64,000 nucleotides of DNA from Candidatus Vicinibacter proximus. Its GTDB lineage: Bacteria > Bacteroidota > Bacteroidia > Chitinophagales > Saprospiraceae. The notes under the pieces are model-generated. The model ran no database searches. It saw only the letters and a list, made by a program, of their open reading frames with translations, and was not told where the DNA came from. Positions 52,279-61,600 of this stretch are shown here, piece after piece. How positions within the stretch are numbered: position 1 is the first letter of the stretch; the number at the start of each line of letters is the position of its first letter. The translations under genes were made by a program, and so were the position numbers. The stretch is taken from contig JADJOE010000002.1 of assembly GCA_016713905.1 (NCBI GenBank), positions 248,001 to 312,000 of the forward strand. The letters are read 5' to 3'.

Positions 52279-54786
52279 ATGCGGTTATCTCTCAGCTTGA
52301 TGTTTCTTTTGAATTATTGCATGATTTCTTATGCACAAATCTTGAATCCTGTGCATTGGACAACTGAGACCAAAAAAGTAAGCGACAAAGAATACGAACT
52401 TATTTTTAAAGCCAAACTGGACAAAGGCTGGGCCATTTATAGCCAAACCTCTGATCCGGAAGCAGCATCCCCTACAGAGGTAACTTTTACCAATGGTGCC
52501 CATTTTGAAGTTTTGGGGAAAACCCAGGAAATTGGAAAAAAGAAAGAAGGCCCTGAACCTTTGTTCGAAAATAAAATTGTCAGCAAATATTACGACCATG
52601 TAGATTTTGTGCAGAAGGTAAAAATCAAAGATCCCTCTAAGCCTATTAAGGCATCTGTTTATTACATGAGTTGTGACAGCGAACAATGTATTCCCCCCAC
52701 TCCAAAAGAATTTGTTTTTAATCTGGAAGGCACCACTGCTTCAACGGATGAAAGCCCAGCAGGCATTGCACCAGTGGCCGTTACAATGAATGGACAAAGC
52801 GGTTCCAACGAAATATATGACCCGGTAAAAGTAGTAGCCAGGATAAAAAAGTTAAATGAGACATCTTACCAAATTGAATTGGATGTAAAAATTGACCAGG
52901 GTTGGTTCATTTATTCCAATAAAATCGGTGATGAGGGACCTATTCCTTCATCCATTGACTGGGAGGCCGCAACATCTTATAAAAAATCAGGAGATCTTCA
53001 AGAAACAAGTGAGCACCAGATTAAAGGATTTGATGACATCTTTGAAATGGAATTGATCAAATACAAGGAACATGTTGTCTTTTCTCAAAATATTGAAATA
53101 AGTGATCCTGCACAGGCCATTAAGGGAGTATTCACATACCAGACTTGTGATGCAACCAAGTGTCTGCCACCTAAAAGTTTAGGATTTGAAATAGATCCGA
53201 AGAATGTAAAAATTATGCTTGAAGGTGCCGGAAGTTCTACCGGATCCATAATTGACGGAAACAATATAGATCAGACCATTCCAAGCATTGCAAGTACTTT
53301 AGCTAATCCAGTCGGCAATTGCGGCGAAGAAAGGGTAAGAGGCACAAATTATTTCTGGACATTGTTATTTGGATTTCTGGGGGGCTTGCTTGCTTTGCTT
53401 ACTCCATGTGTTTTTCCAATGATTCCATTGACCGTTTCCTTTTTCACAAAAGGTAGCAAGGATCGTAAATCAGGTGTAAAGAATGGATTAATTTATGGAT
53501 TAAGCATCATTGTAATTTATGTAGCCATAGGATTATTAATTACCGCAATTTTTGGCGCTACGGCACTAAATGAATTATCCACCAACTGGATTGCCAACGT
53601 ATTATTTTTTATCATTTTTGTGATTTTTGCATTTTCATTTTTTGGTTATTTCGAAATCACGCTACCCAGCAGTTGGTCAAACAAAACAGATTCCATGGCG
53701 GACAAAGGTGGTTTGATCGGAACCTTTTTCATGGCATTTACTTTAGCCATTGTATCCTTTTCCTGCACAGGCCCTATTATTGGATCGGCTATTGTTGAAT
53801 CTGCAAAAGACCCTGTGGGTCCTGCCATAGTCATGTTTGGCTTTTCGCTTGCCCTTGCTTTGCCATTTGGTTTATTTGCTGCATTCCCTGCCTGGTTGAA
53901 CAGTCTTCCTAAGTCCGGATCCTGGATGTCCAGTGTAAAAGTTGTACTGGGATTTCTTGAGTTGGCTCTGGCCTTAAAATTTTTATCTGTCGCAGACATG
54001 ACTAAACATTGGGGAATATTGGGTTATGAGATTTTTATGGGTTTATGGGTATTGATATTTGCACTGATGACCATTTATCTATTTGGTTTTATAAAATTTC
54101 CACACGATAGTCCGGTGAAAAAACTGGGACCTGTAAGATGGGCTTTTGCACTTGGTGCTTTGTTTCTTACATTTTACCTTGGCAGCGGTTTTAGATACGT
54201 TCCGGAGTATAGTTCTTACCATTCTTTGTCTATGATGAGCGGTCTTGCACCTCCATCCACATACAATTATTTTTTACCTCCACCAGTAATCAACTCAGAC
54301 ATTAAATCGAAATATCCTTCTTACACCAAATGTGCAAACAATATTGATTGTTTTAAGGATTACCATGAAGGCCTTGCCTATGCTAAAGAAACCGGCAAAC
54401 CCCTTTTTGTGGATTTTACCGGTTATGGCTGTGTCAATTGTCGCAAGACTGAAGAACACATTTGGGTGAATGACAAGATTCGTAAGAAGTTGATTGAAGA
54501 TTTTGTTTTGGTCTCTTTATATGTTGACGACAGAGCTCCGTTGGACGCTCAATTGGTTTCTTCTGTTACCAAGAATCCAATCCGCAACATTGGCAACAAA
54601 TGGGCAGATTTTCAAATCGTAAACTTTAATCAAAATTCACAACCGCTATATGTGATGATGAGTCCTGATGAAAAAATTTTAGCCAAGCCAAGAGGATACC
54701 GAGAAGGAGTAGAATCATATAATCAATTTCTGGACTGCGGCCTTGAAGCTTTTAGAAATGAACAAGGCAAAGTAGGGGCGCATTAA
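52279..54786 (+). CDS. dsbD: Thiol:disulfide interchange protein DsbD
   Basis: 835 residues. Signal peptide (ending SYAQ) and two tandem copies of the N-terminal DsbD domain: residues about 20-150 with a CDSEQCIPP pair and about 185-320 with CDATKCLPP. Then comes the CcdA-like eight-helix membrane domain with LLTPCVFPMIPLTV and the second Cys-carrying helix VSFSCTGPIIG, and a C-terminal thioredoxin domain with GYGCVNCRKTEEH. It carries electrons from cytoplasmic thioredoxin through the membrane to the periplasm. The doubled N-terminal domain is typical of Bacteroidota versions. It stands alone, followed by a gene-free 0.9 kb. Confidence 0.92.
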   Translation: MRLSLSLMFLLNYCMISYAQILNPVHWTTETKKVSDKEYELIFKAKLDKGWAIYSQTSDPEAASPTEVTFTNGAHFEVLGKTQEIGKKKEGPEPLFENKIVSKYYDHVDFVQKVKIKDPSKPIKASVYYMSCDSEQCIPPTPKEFVFNLEGTTASTDESPAGIAPVAVTMNGQSGSNEIYDPVKVVARIKKLNETSYQIELDVKIDQGWFIYSNKIGDEGPIPSSIDWEAATSYKKSGDLQETSEHQIKGFDDIFEMELIKYKEHVVFSQNIEISDPAQAIKGVFTYQTCDATKCLPPKSLGFEIDPKNVKIMLEGAGSSTGSIIDGNNIDQTIPSIASTLANPVGNCGEERVRGTNYFWTLLFGFLGGLLALLTPCVFPMIPLTVSFFTKGSKDRKSGVKNGLIYGLSIIVIYVAIGLLITAIFGATALNELSTNWIANVLFFIIFVIFAFSFFGYFEITLPSSWSNKTDSMADKGGLIGTFFMAFTLAIVSFSCTGPIIGSAIVESAKDPVGPAIVMFGFSLALALPFGLFAAFPAWLNSLPKSGSWMSSVKVVLGFLELALALKFLSVADMTKHWGILGYEIFMGLWVLIFALMTIYLFGFIKFPHDSPVKKLGPVRWAFALGALFLTFYLGSGFRYVPEYSSYHSLSMMSGLAPPSTYNYFLPPPVINSDIKSKYPSYTKCANNIDCFKDYHEGLAYAKETGKPLFVDFTGYGCVNCRKTEEHIWVNDKIRKKLIEDFVLVSLYVDDRAPLDAQLVSSVTKNPIRNIGNKWADFQIVNFNQNSQPLYVMMSPDEKILAKPRGYREGVESYNQFLDCGLEAFRNEQGKVGAH

Positions 54787-55605
54787 AAACCTTTTTAATC
54801 AGAACCCGATTGAAGAATAATTTTTCGGATCACAATCATTTTAGAAAAGCTTAAAAATCATCCAGGCAAGGTCTGTCTATTCTAAAATGCCCATTTAAAA
54901 TATTGATTGTCATTCGCCTTATAACTTTTAAAAAGTAGTGAATAGGATCCTCTATAAATTTAACCTGTTCTTTGCATTAGAATTTTGATTCTTAGTCCAA
55001 ACACCTCTAAATATATACTATGCCGCTTTCGCACCTACCTCCTGGAGGAGTGCCAAAAGTTGCACACTTTCCACCTGAGGGGAGAGATCTCCTTCACTTG
55101 CAACCATTGTAAGTTTGACCAATCCAAAAGTCGGATTGTGATCGGACACCTGCAACAAAAGATCCACCATGGTTGGTAATCCTAACTCTCAAACTTTCGC
55201 ATCTCGCCTGATGACTCCATCGGCTTGGCCTGTCTGTTACATGTAGTTAAACGGACCTACAAGCTGGAAGCAGTGAGTCAGGGTAGCGCTAAAAGTCGCC
55301 ACGTTTGTTATTGGTCGGACAAATCATTTACTTATGGAAAAGTCGCTCATTGCTTTGTTGATGATCACAGAGGGTTCATTCGATGGAACGCTTGTTCCGT
55401 TATGTTCTTTCTCTTTTATCCCATAGCGCCTTAAAGCATTAATTGTGTTAAACGTTGTGTACTTTGATTTCTTCAAACCTAAATCAAACAATAGTTTTCA
55501 GATTTTGACTTATTGTTTGTTGGGTCATGCTAATAATTTGGGGAAAAACCAGTATTGCGAACCACGCTTTTCACTTAAGTTGTCCTAAATCCCATCTTAG
55601 TATCC
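54787..55605. other. Gene-free region with decayed-looking sequence
   Basis: No frame with coding character exceeds about 60-70 codons. From 54985 to 55435 the base composition is richer in G and C than neighbours, and on the minus strand the same reading phase gives blocks of plausible residues broken by stops (for example VDLLLQVSDHNPTFGLVKL), which fits a decayed gene or mobile-element remnant. I find no transposase motif, no terminal repeats and no tRNA-like fold. A non-coding RNA is an alternative. Confidence 0.4.
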
Positions 55606-55639
55606 TTGTTCTTTTTTTGTATTAATACAAAAAGAACAA
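55606..55639. repeat. Near-perfect AT-rich inverted repeat
   Basis: TTGTTC plus a T run, GTATTAATAC at the centre, then an A run plus GAACAA. The two arms match except for two extra Ts in the left one. It sits beside the strong terminator at 55641-55680 and may be part of a compound end signal. Confidence 0.6.
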
Positions 55640-55640
55640 A

Positions 55641-55680
55641 AAAAAATACCCCCGCACATTTAAGCACGGGGGTATTTTTT
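55641..55680 (-). terminator. Strong bidirectional terminator at the end of the giant gene
   Basis: AAAAAATACCCCCG (55641-55654) pairs with CGGGGGTATTTTTT (55667-55680), loop of 12 nt; A/T runs on both sides allow either direction. It ends the minus-strand giant gene 20 bp after its stop. Confidence 0.9.
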
Positions 55681-55699
55681 AGGTTAATCTGATATTGGA

Positions 55700-58600
55700 T
55701 TATCTCGTTAAAATCATTCGCTTAGTGGCTGTATGATCGTCCGCATCCAATTGATAATACAGAATTCCATCCGCATTCAAATCTTCGCGTTTAAGCTGGA
55801 TACTGTTGAGACCTTTCTGTCCTTTGAGTTCGTACACTCTCAGTACTTTTCCTGAAAGGTCATAAATGGTCATTTTAACTGCACCTGCTTTTGGCAATCT
55901 ATAATTCACTAAAGTCTGCTTGCTGAATGGATTCGGTTCGTTTTGATACAATTCGAATACACCTGTTTCTTCAAATCCTTTCGCTGTTCGGGTACCAAGC
56001 TTAATGTTCAATTCCTGTCCTTGGGCATTATATGCTTCTGCACGGGTAATGTCACTGGTGATACCTAATTTCTGTACTAACTTGCCGGATCCCAAAGCTC
56101 TGAAAGTCAGCGTATACAAGATCTGATCTGGTGCAATGGTTTCACCCTTAGAGGAATTCCAGCTTGTAGTTAAATAACCACTGGACAATGCCATGGTACC
56201 GAAGTTGGCTTCAGTAACGCCAACAGCACCATTTTCAATTCCTTCGAAGGCCAGACTCTTCTCATCAAACTTCAAAGTAAACTGATAGCCTGTTATCTGG
56301 TTGAAGTCAGAAGAACGGAAATGAACCTTAACCAACTCACCCGGGATGAGGTCTTCCTGATCGATCTCCAGGGAAAGATCTCCATTGGTTCTGTTGTTGA
56401 TGACTTGGAGATTATTCGCTTGAGCATTGCCATTTACATCCCCCATTTTCACTCCGATGAAGTCCACAATTCTGTTTGAATCAAGATAAACTGTTGATTT
56501 TCTTGGTGCGCCATATGGATTCATTGGATCTGCGAACACATATTCAGAAGGAATGAATGTCCAGGATCTAACTTTTGCAAATTCACTGTTGATACCTAAT
56601 ATCAACTTCCGTATTTCAGCGAGGTCAGCAGCAGTTATGCTTCCACTGTTATTTACATCCGCAGCAATCATTTTGTACGGAGAATTCAAGGCAGCCTGAC
56701 CCAAGATATGTTTTTGAATCAAAACAACGTCCTGAGTGGATACGCCATTTTTGTGATCGTCATTTCTATCCGGATCAACGGTATAGTTGACGCCCATTTC
56801 CAGGTCTCCAAACAAATACGGATTTCCAAGTCTCTGTATCAACAGATTAGTTCCTTTAAACAGACTAACATTTACAGGTACAACCAGATCACCTTTTTCA
56901 GTCTTTAGATCCCCTGAAATTCTTGCTTTGTTGTTAAAGTTGTCCGGACAAATATTTTGATTATCCTGGACTATCACTGTTGTTTTACAGTAGTCTTTAT
57001 TGCCTTCTTCATCTTCGACCCACATTTCCACTTCAAGTTTCAATTCATCGTTCGCCTTTGCATTCACAAAATCATCACAACAAACAGTTACAGAAGCTTT
57101 AGTAGGATCACCGTCAAAATAGAATTTCAATTTGTCCTTGGAAGTACAGTTATCGTAGCTGCCCAAATCCAAATCTTTTGCCCAGATATCCACACAACCT
57201 GAAGAAGGCATTGGCACAGTAATGATTCCTGTGTGGCAATAAGGTGTTGGCGCTTTGCAGTCTTTAACTTCAAATAAAGTTTCACACACCCCAACGTTTC
57301 CACAACCATCTTCTACGAACCAACTGATTCTGTGAATACCAATAGGGTATGTACCACTTGCATCAAAAGGATTCTTAGGATCATCCGCAAACGGATTGTG
57401 ACTGAATTCCACTGTATCTCCCTGAGCATATTGCTTTTTGGTAAGACTTCCTACTCTGAAATCCCATCCACCATGAACTCCAACTTTGTCATTGTATGCA
57501 TCGATTTTGTACTCGTAGAACAACCAGTCCTCAGGAGTACATTTATCAGTTGCGGATGATGTCAGACTGATGTGTCCAACACAAACACCTAATTTTGCAT
57601 TTACAACTGCAGGTTCACAAGGACCAACATTGCAGGTCACTACCGGTTTGTCCTGATCTCTTACTTTGATGATTTGGGTTCTTTCCCATCTGCCTTTTGT
57701 AGGGTCGATGAATGGATCATACTGACACCAGTCGATTACCACCCACTTCCTCAAGACTTTGAAACAAGCATCCGGCTCAATGGTGAATATTTCATCAAAA
57801 TGTTCAATAGAAATCAAAGAACAGTTGTCGTTTGCATTATTGATTACAGTAGGTCTACCTAATTGAGGATTGTCCGGACTGATGTCTGCGCCACAACCTT
57901 CTATAGTAACTGGAGTCTGCGTACAAATACCGTTTGGCCACAATAAGTCAGTGTATCTAGGATCATTGCAAGTCACGTCATCCACATAGAAAGGATCACA
58001 ATCAACCACCCAGATGGTCTGAATCGCTGTGATGTTCAGGTTATTAGGTCCTTGTGCAGAAATAATTCTCTGTATAACACCTTGACCACATTCACGAAGG
58101 TCATTAACCGTAATGGTATAATTCGCTCCGCAGTTGCTTAGGACATATCCATCAAAACCCCATTGCAATTCATATTTGCGATCCCAATGCGCTGTATCAA
58201 AATATTTGTAGTAATACTCACAAGCCTGGTTTGGTGCAGGTTTAGGAACTGTGTTGGTCGCAACATACCCAGGATATCCAGTGATGTCATTTCTTTCACA
58301 GAATTTAGCACAAACCAAATCCTGGGTTACCACTTTCTTTCTGTCGCTCAAGTCACTTACCACTCGACCAAAAGTAGGGTCATTTGGATCAGTGATCTTA
58401 TTGATGTCAAACCAGAACCAGCAACTCACCACAATATTCGGTGGCGCAACTACAGTTGGTGGATTTTTACTTTGAACTTCCACTTCAACCATACAATCGT
58501 TGAATCTTCCATACAATGGACTTGTTCTGTTGTTCATTCTGTTTGGTGCAACAGGACCTGCTCCAGGGTCAACATCAAACACTCTTAAAACCACCATTAC

Positions 58601-61600
58601 ACTTTGCGCAGTGTTGGTACAACAGAATGATGTTGCATCGTCAAAGTAAACCTGGTTTCCAGTGAGTGAAGAATTATCGTCACCATTCAAACCATTGCAA
58701 GCAACTGTATTGTTGGCATTGCTACCGTTGTTGGTACCCAACAATTCAGCCATTTGAATGACTTTGTAGTAGATGTGGTCTTTACAGTTGTCGAATGAAC
58801 CTTCGTCGAATGATTCAGCATATACAGTAGCAATGTTTTGACCAGGAGATTGATTTCCAGTGATAGATACTACCGTTTTTGTGCGGCAAACCGGTACCGG
58901 AGGTGTTCCATCAAATACATTCACCATCATCTTCTTTATGGTCTTATTACCACAATTGTCAGAAGCAATTAACTCGGCTGCATGAAGACCTTCTGGAAGG
59001 TTGTAAATAATCCACTGGCCATTAGCCAACTGAACCGGATTACCCACTTTCATTTTGATTACATAATTAATGCTATCTGAACAATCATCCTTTAACCAAG
59101 GACTTGCAACATCCCAAATTGCTTTACAATCAAATGCACCTGTAGATAGGGATATCGTATCCGGGTAAGCAATTTCAGGTCCTTTTTTATCCAATACCTG
59201 AATGACTTGAATATACTCGATCGGGTTCACCCCTGCGATTACTGGCAAGCACATGTTTCTGACTTTCCAATAACGAAGGATCTCGTAACTGTTTTCACAG
59301 ATATCGTAAACCTCATCATCATATCTGATGGATAAGGCACATCTTCCTCTCTTATACAAGTCAATGTCATCAATTGTAGGGACTCCTGTTCCAATCCATC
59401 TAACCACCTCATCAGGTCCCCAACAGAAATTCTGATTTGTGTTCCAGTTAGGATGTGGTTGATAGTAAACAGGATAAGGATTTGGATGTCCGGCAAATTT
59501 TCCGGAAGTAATATCATTCCAACCCAAAGCTTTCGGTAAACGCTCACCGGACAAATCTCCGCCGGCAATTGTTCCACCAGTTGCTTTCCAATGCACTGAA
59601 TCAAGCAAATATCCATCTACACAATCAGGATAAGCCAAAAAGTGTCCTGAAATATCCTTGTCATTAATTCTCTGAGAACACTCCAAATGAGGAAGATCAA
59701 GATCATCATAGCTTCTTGGCCATCTGATCTTGGTAAGATCCATTCTTTCAATAGATATAATCTGTGCGCAAGAATCTCTGTTTCCATAAGCATCCTCTAC
59801 AAACCACCAACGGTTCACAACAGCTACATACGGCACAGCACATTCTCCTAATTCTGCAACTTCATCAAAGTATGTGATTACAGCTGTAGGTTCACAATTT
59901 GTAACTACCGCACGACCCAAATCATTTGGATCCAGAGTAGAAATACAACTTACAACAGTATCACGAGGACAAGACAATTTTGGTTTTTGTTTGTCTTCAA
60001 TACAAACCCTTCCCCAACAGGAGTTACCTGTACGTGGGTCTCTGATGGTTACTTTGAAACACTTACCCACATCGTTGTAGGTGAAGGTGCTTGCATGAGG
60101 AACTCCTCTATCATCAGTTACTATAATTTCATAATCATTGTAGCACCAATGGTTACCACCTTCAAGAATCATGTCAGGATTAAGTACTGCCGTACATGAG
60201 GCATCCAATGATAGATTGATCAGATCATTACATGCCAGTTCGCCTGAACTAGGCACGTAAGGTTCTACAGTCAAGGTGAAGCAAGAAGAGTCTCTGTTTC
60301 CACTCTTGTCTATTCCGTAAATGCAAACCCTGTTTTTACCAACCGGGAAGAAAGTTCCACTAGGAGGTATTGAATACACAGTATCCAGCCCACATGAGTC
60401 TTCTACATTTGGAGTGAAGTAGTAGAATTTACCACATTCACCCGGTTCTGCTCTGATGACAAGATCTTTCATTGCAGTGATTACCGGACCGTTGATATCC
60501 TTAACATTCACTGTAAACATGCACATTCCCTGATTGCCTGAAAGATCCCTGAGTGTATAAGTTATCTTGGTTGTTCCGATTGGAAGAACTAAAGAATCAC
60601 AAGCTCCCGGAGTTACATTTTTGGTAATCGGACCAAGTACGGTAGTTACAACCCCAGTTCTGGCTGTTGTACAAGTAGTAACATATTCCATTACCATTGT
60701 ACCTCCCTGACAATTGTCATTGATTTGCGGATGGAACCATAAGAATTTCTTACGGCACTGTCTGAAATCAGCGGTAATTGTAGTATCTCTTAGATTAGAA
60801 GGCCCTTTGCAAAGTACCTGTAATCTCCAGTTGGTAAGTACATTGGAAATAGCAGAATTAAAACAGCTGTTGTCCTCAATCTCCAATCTCCAGATGCCTT
60901 GACCCTGCTCTCCGTAGAATTTGTTAAAGCTCTCTTGCGGAATATAGAAACCACCATTGCCAAAATTAGGCACGCAGGCTGCTCCGTTAATACTTCCAAA
61001 CGTTCCGCCCTTATTGTCAAGGGTTCCAAAGTTCAAATTAAAAGCAGTAGAAGAATTACAAACATTCTCCCACAATTTGACTCTTGTTCCTCTTGGGCTG
61101 ATCAAGGTAACTTCCCAGTCACCTAAATCCTGGCTGGAAGTACCAGTCATGTTGAGAATTCTTACTCCACCAACGATACAATTGTTGGCAATATTCACGG
61201 TAGATGCAAAGCACTGACCTTGTGTAAATGCTACGTTAAGGTTGGTAGGAATTCCACTGCTGAGCGAATCCAGTCTTCCACATATCGGTGCTTGTTTGTC
61301 CAGGATAGTAATTGGCACTTTGCAACAAACCGGTGGATGAACGATAGACTGCATGGATACTGTATCCAGATTTGCAGTAGAGAACAAGTTTCCAGGATTC
61401 CAGCTTCCGATAGAAGCTGCATTACAAGACTCCGCTAATTCCCAATCGGAACTTCTATTGTTATCAATATGATCTTTTCTGTAGTAGGATCCACGGCAGA
61501 AATGTGGATTTGTAGCACCGGCCCAATCTGCAGCAAGTACTACAGCACTGGTACCTCGTCCAACAGGATTAAATCCATTGGTAGCCACCACATCGATCAC

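Noticed and set aside
54985..55434. Two plus-strand frames of 64 and 69 codons
   Set aside because: No start context, family or coding signal; the opposite strand looks at least as plausible, so neither is listed as a gene.
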